Part shown: positions 54,365-63,878 of the stretch, one piece after another
Layout of the letters: every line of letters starts with the position of its first letter
How positions within the stretch are numbered: the stretch's first letter is position 1
Assembly: GCA_963702765.1 (NCBI GenBank)
Contig: CAVPEB010000043.1
Location: 9,567 to 73,566, forward strand
DNA from: DATMNR01 sp963702765
GTDB lineage: Bacteria; Chloroflexota; Ktedonobacteria; Ktedonobacterales; Ktedonobacteraceae
Reading direction: 5' to 3'
DNA length: 64,000 nt
Translations under genes and position numbers: made by a program
Notes under the pieces: generated by a model
The model's database searches: none
The model's input: the letters and a program-made list of their open reading frames with translations, nothing else
Told to the model about the DNA's origin: nothing

Positions 54365-55918
54365 TTATCTTGCATAGTCGATTGAGCGGGTCTCGCGAAC
54401 AACGCAAACTTTGATTTGTCCAGGGTAATCGAGACTTTCCTCAATTTTATGAGCTATGTCGCTGGCAAGGCAATTCGCTGCGAACTCGTCTATCTCTTCG
54501 GGTTTTACGATGATACGCACTTCTCTACCAGCCTGGATAGCGAAGGATTTCTCCACACCGGTAAAGGAGTTTGCAATATGTTCCAACGCTTCCAGACGTT
54601 TGATATATAGATCGATGGTTTCACGTCGAGCGCCAGGCCGGGCTGCTGATATTGCGTCTGCGGCCTGCACAATGGCTGCTTCCAGGCTCTGAGGCTCTGA
54701 TTCCGTTGCATGATGGGCCACCATTGCATGGACTATTTTGGGTGATTTCCCGAAACGGCGGGCAATCTCACCACCGATAATCGCATGTGGTCCTTCAACT
54801 TCCTGATCAATTGCCTTGCCCATGTCATGAAGCAGTGCCGCTGTTTTGCAAACATTTACATCGGCCCCCAGTTCGTGGGCAATTGTACCCGCGAGAATAG
54901 AAACCTCTACAGAATGTGCCAGCACGTTTTGACCGTAACTCGTGCGGAAATGAAGCCGTCCGAGGATTTTGAGCAACTCTGGCTGCAAACCATGCACGTT
55001 TGCTTCCATTGCTGCTTTTTCACCCTCCTCGCGCACAATCACATCCACTTCCTGGCGTGCCTTCGCGACGACATCTTCAATTCGAGCCGGGTGGATACGT
55101 CCGTCCAGGATCAACCTGGTCAATGCCAGACGCGCTACCTCGCGACGCACCGGATCAAAGCCTGAAAGAATGACAGCCTCCGGAGTATCATCGATGATCA
55201 GATCAACGCCTGTAGCCGCCTCCAGAGCGCGAATGTTGCGCCCTTCGCGTCCGATAATGCGCCCTTTCATCTCATCATTTGGCAAAGGCACAACGGAGAC
55301 AACTGCCTCTGCAACCTGGTCAGAGGCACAGCGTTGAATTGCGAGAGTGATGATCTCCCGTGCACGCGCATCAGCCTCTTCACGTGCCTCTTCTTCAATG
55401 ATGCGAATTCGGCGCGCAGCCTCAGCATGCACTTGATCTTCAATACGTGTCAGTAATATCTCTTTAGCTTGCTCTTCAGTGAGTTGGGCAATTCGCTCAA
55501 GCTCTTTTAACTGTTCGCGTTTGACTGCTTCCAGTTCCTCGTGCGCCTGCTCCACAGTGCGTTCACGAGCTATAACTTTTCGCTCGCGTTGCTCCAGTGC
55601 ATCGATTTTGCGGTCAAGCGATTCTTCCTTTTGCTGCAAACGACGTTCTTGTCTTTGTATCTCAGCTCGTCGCTCCGCATTATCTCGTTCCATAGCTGCA
55701 CGAAAGCGCGCGGTTTCGTCACGCGCTTCATGTAGCGCATCGCGTTGCTGCATCTGGAGTTCTACGAGTTTTTGCTCACTTTCCTCCTTTTCGATGCTCA
55801 AACGATCTGCATAATATTGTTTATTTCGTGTCGTCCCGATAACATATCCAGCTACCAGAGCTACGCTGGCTCCGAAAACCAGAAACACCAGGGCGATAAC
55901 GATTTCCGTTGGTTGCAC
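54365..55918 (-). CDS. rny: Ribonuclease Y
   Basis: A 517-residue membrane endoribonuclease that starts bulk mRNA decay. In order: an N-terminal anchor (IVIALVFLVFGASVALVAGYV), a long charged coiled coil (about 30-190), the KH domain with GRIIGREGRNIRALEAATGV and an HD domain with AALLHDMGKAIDQE and VAHH. These motifs are invariant in RNase Y. The start is GTG behind TGGAGGT. The length is normal. Confidence 0.97.
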   Translation of the reverse strand: MQPTEIVIALVFLVFGASVALVAGYVIGTTRNKQYYADRLSIEKEESEQKLVELQMQQRDALHEARDETARFRAAMERDNAERRAEIQRQERRLQQKEESLDRKIDALEQRERKVIARERTVEQAHEELEAVKREQLKELERIAQLTEEQAKEILLTRIEDQVHAEAARRIRIIEEEAREEADARAREIITLAIQRCASDQVAEAVVSVVPLPNDEMKGRIIGREGRNIRALEAATGVDLIIDDTPEAVILSGFDPVRREVARLALTRLILDGRIHPARIEDVVAKARQEVDVIVREEGEKAAMEANVHGLQPELLKILGRLHFRTSYGQNVLAHSVEVSILAGTIAHELGADVNVCKTAALLHDMGKAIDQEVEGPHAIIGGEIARRFGKSPKIVHAMVAHHATESEPQSLEAAIVQAADAISAARPGARRETIDLYIKRLEALEHIANSFTGVEKSFAIQAGREVRIIVKPEEIDEFAANCLASDIAHKIEESLDYPGQIKVCVVRETRSIDYAR

Positions 55919-56108
55919 GTTGGCCTACCTCCAATAAGTAAATGCGAACAGGCCTTTAAGGTGTAAAGGGGTATAATTATCATACATATATGCTTATGGC
56001 TTCATGCCGAAAGTATGCTATTCGCCAAGCATACTATATAGGAGCGGTATCTATGCTGTCAAGCATAGAGCGGTAGCCTGTTTATCATAGATGAGCGGAG
56101 GAACCACA

Positions 56109-56582
56109 ATGAAACAAAATGACCCGAAAAAGGATTCTCAACCACAATTACGACACACACATGTTGTCTCCTGCTTTCTTATACGTAAAGACATGGACCA
56201 GCCGCGTCTTCTGATAGTGCAAAGGAGCCAGCGCGTGGGTAGCTATAACGCTCGCTGGGCAGGAATTAGCGGCTTTCTTGAAACAGGCGTAACGCCCGAC
56301 GAGCAGGCTTATACTGAGATACGTGAAGAGTCGAGTTTGCAGGGCGAACAGATACGCATGCTGAAACGGGGAAAGGTTATCGAGTACGAAGATGCCTCAA
56401 TTGGTCGGCACTGGTATATTCACCCGTTTCTTTTCGAAGTCCTTACTCCAGATGCCATTACCCTGGACTGGGAGGCGAACGAGATGCGTTGGATCTTGCC
56501 ATCAGAAATTCCAGCGTTTGAGACGGTGCCAAAATTGGAGGAGGCGTATACATCAGCGTCCAATGGGGAGGAGGTTATATAA
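56109..56582 (+). CDS. Nudix hydrolase family protein with altered Nudix box
   Basis: A 157-residue Nudix fold: VVSCFLIRKDMDQPRLLIVQ, SYNARWAGISGFLETG and the box region VTPDEQAYTEIREESSL. Compared with the consensus GX5EX7REUXEEXGU, the first Glu is Val, the Arg is Thr and the Gly is Ser. The metal-binding E-I-R-E-E remains. It would hydrolyse a nucleoside diphosphate derivative; the substrate is unknown. ATG 56109 is behind GGAGG. Confidence 0.82.
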   Translation: MKQNDPKKDSQPQLRHTHVVSCFLIRKDMDQPRLLIVQRSQRVGSYNARWAGISGFLETGVTPDEQAYTEIREESSLQGEQIRMLKRGKVIEYEDASIGRHWYIHPFLFEVLTPDAITLDWEANEMRWILPSEIPAFETVPKLEEAYTSASNGEEVI

Positions 56583-56716
56583 ATTCCCGAAATTTTGCAT
56601 CTGATATGCTAAGCGCTGCCACAGGTATACGTTGAGGTACTAGACGGTTACTGAATACCATCTTCTCCGTCCTACTGCATAGGGGGAAACAACCGCAATG
56701 AGGGGAATGGAGCATT

Positions 56717-58030
56717 ATGGATTGGCAACCGCCTGATAAAGACAGACAGCAAACTGAAAGATCCCAACAGGTTCAGAACCAGAAACAACAACGTAATCCC
56801 AGGCAATGGTATCGATCAAGAACACGCACATTCAAGGTGAGTCTCATATGTGGCACGCTTATTGTCTTGCTACTGTTTGGCTCATTCGTTGCCGCGATAT
56901 CATACTACGGAAATCGAGCATCAACCAGATTGGGTCCCCAGCCAGTTCAAACCACAACGCCAAATTTGACTCAAGATCCCACAAACACAGTGATGTCGCA
57001 GTTGACTCCTCCACCCGCGCAAGTCTTTACACCTGTTGCACACGCGACGACAAAACCAACCTCTTCTTCGTCTCCGCAGGGAAACGGCACTCAACCTACT
57101 GTGAATTCTGCCCCCGCGAGTGTCTATATAGGCGTGCATATGCCATTAACGGACATGTCGCTTGTATCTTCTTTCGAAACAGACGCACAAAAACCAGTTG
57201 CTATTGTAATGTGGTATCAACATTGGGGAGAAACGGATGGCTACCAGTATTTTCAGCCAGGCTGGTTGAGCGCTGTACGCGCCAATGGGTCTATCCCGCT
57301 CGTTACCTGGGATCCCTGGAATCCGTCTCTGGGAGCAAATCAGCCAACGTATAGTTTACAAAATATCATCAATGGGAACTTTGATTCCTATATTGTGCAA
57401 TGGGCACAGGCTTCCAGAGCATGGGGCCACCCCTATTTCTTGCGTTTTGCACCCGAAATGAATGGTTACTGGTTTCCCTGGTCAGAACAGGTAAACGGCA
57501 ATAAAGCGGGGCAGTTCGTACTTGCCTGGCGACATGTACATGATATCTTCACTGCCCAGGGCGCCACGAATGTAACCTGGGTATGGTCGCCTAATATCAT
57601 TTTTTCGAATAGTATTCCACTCGCAGAATTGTATCCAGGTAATTCGTATGTAGATTGGAGTGCAATGGATGGCTATAACTGGGGAACTGTTGGCGCGTGG
57701 CATTCATGGACACCATTCGCTTCACTCTTTGGACCAACCTATCAAGCCATACTGGGAATTACTTACAAACCAATGATGATTGCAGAAACGGCCTCGACTG
57801 AGGTAGGTGGGAATAAAGCTACCTGGATTACCGATGCGTTTACTACCCAGATTGTGAACAATTTTCCCCACATTAAAGCCTTCGTCTGGTTTGATCTAAA
57901 CAAAGAAACAGATTGGAGAATTGAGTCTTCTTCAGCGTCCCAAATTGCTTTTGCCGCGGCTATGCATTCGGGTTCGTACGCTTCAAACTGGTATGCATCT
58001 TTGAATGTTTCACCCATACCTGCTCCCTGA
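56717..58030 (+). CDS. Membrane-anchored GH26-like endo-beta-mannanase/glucanase
   Basis: A 437-residue protein: basic cytoplasmic tail, one membrane segment (about 36-58, LICGTLIVLLLFGSFVAAIS), a Thr/Pro/Ser-rich linker, then a TIM-barrel glycosidase. The barrel has VYIGVHMPLTDMS, VMWYQHWGE, PLVTWDPWN, YFLRFAPEMNGYWFPW (acid/base Glu about 244) and PMMIAETAS (nucleophile Glu about 356), the GH26 pattern. It probably cleaves mannan or mixed-link glucan on the cell surface. It stands alone, so no saccharide operon is seen. Confidence 0.85.
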   Translation: MDWQPPDKDRQQTERSQQVQNQKQQRNPRQWYRSRTRTFKVSLICGTLIVLLLFGSFVAAISYYGNRASTRLGPQPVQTTTPNLTQDPTNTVMSQLTPPPAQVFTPVAHATTKPTSSSSPQGNGTQPTVNSAPASVYIGVHMPLTDMSLVSSFETDAQKPVAIVMWYQHWGETDGYQYFQPGWLSAVRANGSIPLVTWDPWNPSLGANQPTYSLQNIINGNFDSYIVQWAQASRAWGHPYFLRFAPEMNGYWFPWSEQVNGNKAGQFVLAWRHVHDIFTAQGATNVTWVWSPNIIFSNSIPLAELYPGNSYVDWSAMDGYNWGTVGAWHSWTPFASLFGPTYQAILGITYKPMMIAETASTEVGGNKATWITDAFTTQIVNNFPHIKAFVWFDLNKETDWRIESSSASQIAFAAAMHSGSYASNWYASLNVSPIPAP

Positions 58031-58056
58031 TATAAGAGAGCAGGTGAATAGTTGCT

Positions 58057-59253
58057 CTAAACTCTCTCAATGATCGTTGCAATACCTTGTCCGACACCGA
58101 TACACATTGTTGCCAAACCGAAGCGTCCTCCACGTCGCTCTAGCTCATGCAGGAGAGTTACTACCAGCCGCGCCCCACTGCACCCTAATGGATGGCCGAG
58201 TGCAATAGCTCCGCCATTGACATTGAGCTTCTCCTCATCTATCTCCAGTTCTCGCGCACACTGCAGCGCCTGTACAGCAAACGCTTCGTTCAATTCGATC
58301 ACATCAATATCCCCCATACCAAGCTCTGCGCGTTGCAATGCCTTGCGTGTAGCAGGAATAGGACCTAACCCCATGTATGCCGGATCAACGCCAGCCACTG
58401 CCGATGCAACGACACGAGCGCGAGGAGTCAATCCGATTTGCTGAGCGCGATTCCGAGCCATCAGCACCAAAGCTGCAGCTCCATCGTTAATTCCCGAAGA
58501 GTTGCCTGCCGTTACACTTCCATCTTTGCGAAATACTGGTTTGAGGGCAGCAAGTTTCTCGAGAGTAGTATCACCGCGAGGCTGTTCATCGAGGGCAACC
58601 AGTAGCGCTTCACCTTTCTTCTGAGGAATTGACACCGGAACAATTTCTTCTGCAAATCGTCCTGCTTGCTGCGCCGCAACTGCTCGCTGGTGGCTTTGCA
58701 GCGCGAAGGCATCCTGTTCTTCCCGGCTAATCCCTGTCCGTTCGGCCACGTTCTCCGCTGTTTCGCCCATACTGTACGGGTGATACATGGCAGATAAACG
58801 AGGATTCACGAAACGCCAGCCGAGCGTGGTATCTTGCAAGTTCATAGAGCGACTGAAGGCGCTATCAGCCTTGCCCAGCACGAATGGTGCGCGAGTCATG
58901 CTTTCCACACCGCCTGCGACAAACGTATCGCCAGCCCCCGTTTGTATCGCTTGAGCCGCGCTATTCATTGCCTGTAAACCAGAACCACACAGCCTATTTA
59001 CGGTTTGACCCGCAACCTCGATGGGCAACCCGGCGAGCAGCAAGGCCATACGCGCTACGTTACGGTTATCCTCGCCTGCCTGGTTCGCGCAACCCAGGAT
59101 TACATCTTCAATACTCCCTGCATCAATGCCTGCTCTGCGAACCGCTTCAGCAATCGCCAGTGCAGCAAGATCATCCGGGCGCACATCCTTAAGACTTCCT
59201 GCATAACGCCCAATTGGAGTACGTACCGCCGAGAGGATAACCGCTTCTTCCAT
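58057..59253 (-). CDS. Acetyl-CoA C-acyltransferase (thiolase)
   Basis: A 398-residue thiolase II-type enzyme that condenses two acetyl-CoA or cleaves 3-ketoacyl-CoA. Catalytic Cys89 is in VNRLCGSGLQAMNSA, then LNEAFAVQAL, the active-site His in NGGAIALGHPLGCSGAR and the second Cys in TMCIGVGQG (usual CIGGGQG). ATG 59253 with GGAGG upstream gives the normal length; the longer frame adds a foreign-looking lead. It stands alone. The direction of use (beta-oxidation or synthesis) is not shown. Confidence 0.95.
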   Translation of the reverse strand: MEEAVILSAVRTPIGRYAGSLKDVRPDDLAALAIAEAVRRAGIDAGSIEDVILGCANQAGEDNRNVARMALLLAGLPIEVAGQTVNRLCGSGLQAMNSAAQAIQTGAGDTFVAGGVESMTRAPFVLGKADSAFSRSMNLQDTTLGWRFVNPRLSAMYHPYSMGETAENVAERTGISREEQDAFALQSHQRAVAAQQAGRFAEEIVPVSIPQKKGEALLVALDEQPRGDTTLEKLAALKPVFRKDGSVTAGNSSGINDGAAALVLMARNRAQQIGLTPRARVVASAVAGVDPAYMGLGPIPATRKALQRAELGMGDIDVIELNEAFAVQALQCARELEIDEEKLNVNGGAIALGHPLGCSGARLVVTLLHELERRGGRFGLATMCIGVGQGIATIIERV

Positions 59254-59564
59254 GGCCCTGTTTTGCCTCCTTTTTGGCCGTCTCCACCAGATGCCCGATC
59301 CTTCTCGTTCGGCCTCTGGACTGCAACTCGGCCACATGCTTGTGTTCAGATACGTTCAGATTACTTCAGCTTGATTCACCCGCTAAGCTGTCAATTATGC
59401 TGTCAGACGGAAGAGCAGCGAACGGGCTTCGTGACGACGCTCTCCCCTCTATGGTACCCTGCTTTTGCCATTGAGGCAAGGGAACCAGTTCTCCTGATTC
59501 AGCTGTGTGTACTTCATTTTTGCTCACAAGGAACACACCCTTGTGCTGGATCCGAACATACTGC
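59254..59564. other. 310-bp intergenic stretch
   Basis: No gene. A CACAAGG/CCTTGTG hairpin lies at 59525-59545, downstream of the ABM gene, without a T-run. The region upstream of the thiolase should contain its promoter but no clear boxes stand out. Confidence 0.4.
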
Positions 59565-59852
59565 TTATGGAAGTGGGACATAGATCTCGGCTTCACGCTT
59601 TTCGAGGATGAGGAACAAACCATTCGTCACATACTGAACAAAATAAGGAGAGGCTCGGTGTGTGTCAAGGGCAGCCTGGTCAGTGTATTGCTCATAGAGG
59701 AAGAAGCGGCGAGGCTCGGTGAGTGAACGATGAACCAGATAGTACAGGTTCCCAGCTTCTGCATGGGTTTGCTCAGTCAAGGTGGCAAAAAGCTCAATCG
59801 CTTCCTCCTCGTGGCCGGGTTGAATGAGATAGGTAACAGCGACGCAGATCAT
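59565..59852 (-). CDS. ABM-domain monooxygenase (YgiN-like)
   Basis: A 95-residue ferredoxin-like-fold protein: VAVTYLIQPGHEEEAIELFA, GNLYYLVHRSLTEP, FFLYEQYTDQAALDTHRAS and a terminal strand. This is the antibiotic-biosynthesis-monooxygenase/YgiN pattern (quinol or polyketide monooxygenase, cofactor-free, or haem-degrading relatives). GAGGAGGAC precedes the ATG. It works as a dimer in the family. The MaoC-like gene lies 132 bp upstream on the same strand. Confidence 0.88.
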   Translation of the reverse strand: MICVAVTYLIQPGHEEEAIELFATLTEQTHAEAGNLYYLVHRSLTEPRRFFLYEQYTDQAALDTHRASPYFVQYVTNGLFLILEKREAEIYVPLP

Positions 59853-59983
59853 GATGTCCTCCTCTTTGCAAAATCAGTACTCTCTCTATAGACACGTGGG
59901 TCTGCAACATGTTCTCTGACCGATGAAGAGGGAGTGCTTCCATGTCAGTTAGTCCTTCAGCTCATTACTCTCCCACCTCTGCA

Positions 59984-60445
59984 TCATGGGTCTATATAAC
60001 CCGTGAGGGGGGAGCGACCAAAGAAGTGGATACCATTGAGCGTCAACACGAGTTCTCCACGCTGATTGAACATTTCACCCCTGGATTTGAGAATACCCAG
60101 GTCGGCTCTCCTCTTTGAGGGTGTCGTCTCGACGATGGTCAAAGAGGCATGTAAGGTATCATTGGGCCGAACCGGCTTCAACCATCGTACCTCATCGACA
60201 CCTGGAGAGCCTAAACTGATCGTGTCGTTGATAAGCCCATCGACCATGAGGCGCATCAGGAGACTGACGGTATGCCATCCACTTGCGATCAGGCCACCGT
60301 AGAAAGAGTGCTTCGCCAGCTCAGGAGAAATATGAAATGGCTGTGGATCGAATTGTCTGGCAAAGGCAATGATCTCTTCTTCGGTCACCGTTACGCTTCC
60401 CAGTTCGATCCGCTCACCCATCTGGAAATCCTCAAAATAACGCAT
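59984..60445 (-). CDS. MaoC-like hot-dog-fold dehydratase
   Basis: A 153-residue single hot-dog domain. MRYFEDFQMGERIELG starts the fold and ARQFDPQPFHISPELA is the hydratase motif with catalytic Asp and His. It is followed by FYGGLIASGWHTVSLLMRL and GVDEVRWLKPVRPNDTL. It would hydrate an enoyl-CoA or related thioester. ATG 60445 fits the family start; a longer frame to 60550 does not. No partner is contiguous, though the thiolase 1 kb away is of the same pathway type. Confidence 0.9.
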   Translation of the reverse strand: MRYFEDFQMGERIELGSVTVTEEEIIAFARQFDPQPFHISPELAKHSFYGGLIASGWHTVSLLMRLMVDGLINDTISLGSPGVDEVRWLKPVRPNDTLHASLTIVETTPSKRRADLGILKSRGEMFNQRGELVLTLNGIHFFGRSPLTGYIDP

Positions 60446-60706
60446 TCGTCTCTCTTCTTTCTTGTGAACATCGCTCTTCAATTGTAACATAGAGACAGCG
60501 CTCACGTGAAATGATCCTCTTCCCCCGGTAGTTCCCGTAACACCTCTCACAAAAAGCGTCCGGATTGTAGAGTACCAGATGGCCTTTGTATGGGATATTC
60601 AAGATGGTAGAATGGTCAAAGGACCTTATTGCACCTGCTATTTTGGGATAGGCGAAAACCATGCAGATGAATACTGAATGTAAGTAGAAGAGAAAGGAGT
60701 GCTGGT

Positions 60707-61582
60707 ATGCTCTACCGAGAGGTGAAGCTAGGAAAGATCGCCATCACGCAACCAATGCATGCCTGGGTTTCTGGTCAATTGGCACGTGCCTGGGGAAACG
60801 ACAGCTTTGGTGACGTTGTTCCTTTTGAAGAGGTCTGTCTGGGAGCGGAACAACATGACGTTGGCCATACTGCATGGGAACAGACGCCTACGCTCAACCC
60901 ACAGACAGGCCTTCCCTTTAGCTTCCTTGAGATGCCCAGGCAACTCCATGTGCAACTCTGGTCAGAGGCCGCAAGACGTGTTCTCCCACAAGGGCGCTAC
61001 GCCGCTCTTCTGGTCTCATTCCATGGCACCCGCCTCTACCAGCGCTACGATGCGAACAATGATCTTCCCGAAAATGCCAGAGCTGTCCAGCGGTACCTGC
61101 AGCAGCAGCGTGCCTTCCAGGAAGAACTGCTTGCCAGCTTGCGATCCGATCCATACTATAAGCCATATGCCTCTGACGAGGTAGTGGCGCGCAACCGGCA
61201 GCTTGTTGGACTCTGGGATGCACTCTCCCTTGCTATCTGCTTCGGCCGAACGTCTCCGCAGTCCTGGGATCAGGTTCCTACCGCCACAGGTACCACGACG
61301 CTGTCGTTCTCTTCGCGCGACGATGATCCTACCGCGATCTACCTCACACCCTGGCCATTTCACCGCCAACCGGTCACCCTAGTATACGAAGGTCGCTATC
61401 TGACAGAGACATTTTCGGATGAAATGACGATGCGAGAGAATCTTTCGCTTGCTCCCTGGGTCACGTTGCAGACCACCCTGTTCCCCACTAAAAGCTTATC
61501 CGAAAACCGGCAGAACCGTGGTAAAATAGATGGTAATAGCGTGAGTGGTTCGACAGAATTTGAGATGAAAGGGAGCACATGA
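60707..61582 (+). CDS. DUF3891 family protein
   Basis: A 291-residue protein beginning MLYREVKLGKIAITQPMHAW. It has HDVGHTAWEQTPTLNP (possible HD-like metal site), PFSFLEMPRQLHVQLWSEAA, LLVSFHGTRLYQ and LGLWDALSLAICFGR, the DUF3891 layout. The function is unknown. The His-Asp pattern with helices resembles HD-type hydrolases, but this is not established. GAAAGGAG precedes the ATG. Its stop overlaps the next gene by ATGA, so they form an operon with an LLM oxidoreductase. Confidence 0.85.
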   Translation: MLYREVKLGKIAITQPMHAWVSGQLARAWGNDSFGDVVPFEEVCLGAEQHDVGHTAWEQTPTLNPQTGLPFSFLEMPRQLHVQLWSEAARRVLPQGRYAALLVSFHGTRLYQRYDANNDLPENARAVQRYLQQQRAFQEELLASLRSDPYYKPYASDEVVARNRQLVGLWDALSLAICFGRTSPQSWDQVPTATGTTTLSFSSRDDDPTAIYLTPWPFHRQPVTLVYEGRYLTETFSDEMTMRENLSLAPWVTLQTTLFPTKSLSENRQNRGKIDGNSVSGSTEFEMKGST

Positions 61583-62415
61583 AATTCGGCCTGGAAGTTC
61601 CCACGACCGGGGCCTGGGCTGACGTCGGAGTCCAAGTCCAGGTCGCCCTGGAAGCAGAGGCAGTGGGATGGGATGGCTTCTTTGTGGGAGATGCGCTGCT
61701 GGATCAGGAGCAGGAGGCGGTGCTCGACCCCTGGATCGCTTTAACCGCGCTGACACTCTCGACCTCAAAGCTCAAATTGGGAGTGCTGGCTCTGCCTCTG
61801 GCGCGTCATCATCCCTGGCTCACGGCTTTGCGCCTGGCCAACCTCGACCAGGCGTCTGGTGGCCGCATCATCTGTAGCGTCGGCTTAGGCTACTCGGAGC
61901 GCGATTTTGCCGCCTTTGGGCAAGCCAGTGCCAAAGCAATTCGGGCCAGGCAACTCGATGAGGGGCTGGCGATCCTGGCAGGGCTGTGGAGCCAGGTCCC
62001 CTTTTCCTTTGCGGGAGAGTACTACACGATCGATCAGGTCACCCTGCTCCCCAAGCCAGTCCAATCCCCTCGTATTCCGCTGTGGGTGGTCGCAGGATGG
62101 CCCCATCGTGCACCATTTCGTCGGGCCGCGCAGTGGGATGGGGTCTGCGTGAAGGCGATTGATCATCAGACCTATGAATGGATGACCGTGGAGGCGTTTC
62201 GGGAGGCGGTTTCCTATGTGCATGCGCGCTGCGTCCCAGCAAAGCCCTTTGAGGTCATCATGAGCGGGCAGAGCCCACGCGATCAGCACGAGGCAGGCGA
62301 GAAGGTTCGTCCTTTTGAGGAAGCGGGAGCGACCTGGTGGGTCGAAGTCGGCTATGGCTTCAGCTTGGAGGAGTTCCGCGCGCGCATTCGCCGTGGACCG
62401 CCACGGCTTCTCTAA
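61579..62415 (+). CDS. LLM-class flavin-dependent oxidoreductase
   Basis: A 278-residue luciferase-like monooxygenase (TIM barrel binding FMN or F420). KFGLEVPTTGAW, EAVGWDGFFVGDAL, DPWIALTALTLSTSKLKLG, ASGGRIICSVGLGY and DEGLAILAGLWSQVPFSFAG are typical. It is translationally coupled to DUF3891. It is a paralogue of the gene at 63006, sharing ILAGLWS, RIP.WVV..WP and the terminal RGPPRL. The substrate is unknown. Confidence 0.92.
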   Translation: MKFGLEVPTTGAWADVGVQVQVALEAEAVGWDGFFVGDALLDQEQEAVLDPWIALTALTLSTSKLKLGVLALPLARHHPWLTALRLANLDQASGGRIICSVGLGYSERDFAAFGQASAKAIRARQLDEGLAILAGLWSQVPFSFAGEYYTIDQVTLLPKPVQSPRIPLWVVAGWPHRAPFRRAAQWDGVCVKAIDHQTYEWMTVEAFREAVSYVHARCVPAKPFEVIMSGQSPRDQHEAGEKVRPFEEAGATWWVEVGYGFSLEEFRARIRRGPPRLL

Positions 62416-63005
62416 AGTGCTCCTGCCCCTTTCACCAGGATGATCGTCCTAGCCGAGAGCGACAATCGGGGTCTGCGACAGACAACGTGAAGGCTCGACA
62501 AATCGCTAACCGGTGGCTCACCATGCGCAGATACCACACCCATGGGGTGAGCAGAGACGGAGCAATCCAATTGATCAGTTTCGAGAATCGTGAGCCGCTT
62601 GTGGAGCGTGTTCTCAAGCATCGAATGGTGGTGTGGCTCATGATTGGCGCCACAAACGGCTCACCCTTCGGTTCTGTCTCACTTCTAGTGAAAGAGTGCC
62701 CTGTGATTATGGCGATTTACATGAGCCTCACGCAAAAGACCACTTTTGCCAGAATGGCGAAAAGTATTGTGGCAGAAATGGCGCCCCTCCTGAAGCTCTC
62801 CGAGAGATCTTGACGAAAGGAATTGCCTTAGAAACCGGCGCATTTCCCTCTTGTCCAGTCCAGCAGAGTTCGAGAAAAACGGCTCAATGTTGCCTGGAAA
62901 AGATGGCGCTCATGAGCCCGGCAAGAAGGATATGCTATACTCTCCTGTAAAGGGAAATCCGACAGGCAAGCCGGGAATCGTCCCGATTCCCTGAAGGAGG
63001 TTGCT
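62416..63005. other. 590-bp intergenic stretch before the second LLM gene
   Basis: No convincing gene up to the promoter at about 62930. Several short frames overlap without ribosome binding sites. At the end lie a TGC-TATACT -10 (62936-62941) and a GGGAATC/GATTCCC hairpin (62973-62991) next to the GAAGGAGG of the following gene. Confidence 0.5.
62931..62941 (+). promoter_or_regulatory. Extended -10 promoter with 5' leader hairpin for the second LLM gene
   Basis: TATGCTATACT is identical to the -10 region of the rpmI promoter (34006-34016), though the -35 (TGAGCC) is poor. The leader of about 55 nt has a 7-bp hairpin 2 nt before the ribosome binding site, which could affect initiation. Confidence 0.5.
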
Positions 63006-63878
63006 ATGCAGTATGGGATTACTCTCTCCAACAGTGGCGCATCCGGCGATCCCCGTATCCCGATCGACTTGGCTATAGAAGCGGAACAGGCTGGCTGGGA
63101 TGGCATCTTTCTGTGGGATTGCATCTATGTCGCCCAGGCCCTAGGCCAAGCCGGGCAAGCCGCTTGCGATCCTTGGGTTACATTAGCTGCCATCGCTACC
63201 CAAACGAAACGTATCCGCTTGGGACCTATAGTCACGCCTCTGTCTCGGAGACGTCCCTGGAAGGTAGCCCGTGAGACAGTGAGCCTCGATTATCTCTCTG
63301 GCGGACGAGTCATCCTCCCGGTGGGGCTGGGGGCGATCGATGACGGGGGGTACGCGAACGTGGGCGAGGTGCTGGATCGCAAGATCCGCGCGCAGATGCT
63401 TGATGAAGCTCTGGCAATCCTGGCAGGGTTGTGGAGTGGGCAGCCGTTCAGCTTTCATGGTCAACATTATCAGGTGGAAGAAATGACCTTCCTGCCTCCC
63501 CCCGTGCAGCAGCCTCGCATTCCCGTCTGGGTGGTGGGAGCGTGGCCCCGCTTGAAGTCGATGCGACGGGTACTGCACTGGGACGGAGTGCTGCCGAGCA
63601 AGATGCAGGAGGATGGGTCATTCGCCGAAATGACTCCTGGCGATCTGCAGGCCATGCAGGCCTTCCTCGCTGCGCACCGTACCCAGACGACGCCTTTCGA
63701 CATCGTGATGGAGGGAGAGACCCCTGGCGATGATCGGGAACAAGCGTCCTCGATCGTGCGCCCGCTGGCCGAGGCAGGAGTGACCTGGTGGCTGGAGTCC
63801 GTTTGGGGTACCCCAGAGGATGCCGGAGGGGTCGAGGGCATGCGCACTCGTATCCGCCAGGGACCGCCGCGGCTGTGA
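63006..63878 (+). CDS. LLM-class flavin-dependent oxidoreductase
   Basis: A 290-residue luciferase-like enzyme. MQYGITLSNSGASGDPRIPI is followed by EQAGWDGIFLWDCIY, DPWVTLAAIATQTKRIRLGP, YLSGGRVILPVGLGA and DEALAILAGLWSGQPFSFHG. The ATG has GAAGGAGG 5 bp upstream. It is a paralogue of the preceding LLM gene with about half its residues shared, and has its own promoter. The F420 versus FMN choice cannot be read. Nothing recognisable follows to the window end. Confidence 0.93.
   Translation: MQYGITLSNSGASGDPRIPIDLAIEAEQAGWDGIFLWDCIYVAQALGQAGQAACDPWVTLAAIATQTKRIRLGPIVTPLSRRRPWKVARETVSLDYLSGGRVILPVGLGAIDDGGYANVGEVLDRKIRAQMLDEALAILAGLWSGQPFSFHGQHYQVEEMTFLPPPVQQPRIPVWVVGAWPRLKSMRRVLHWDGVLPSKMQEDGSFAEMTPGDLQAMQAFLAAHRTQTTPFDIVMEGETPGDDREQASSIVRPLAEAGVTWWLESVWGTPEDAGGVEGMRTRIRQGPPRL

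Noticed and set aside
62337..62813. 158-codon plus-strand frame
   Set aside because: It starts inside the preceding LLM gene, has no ribosome binding site and no recognisable domain.
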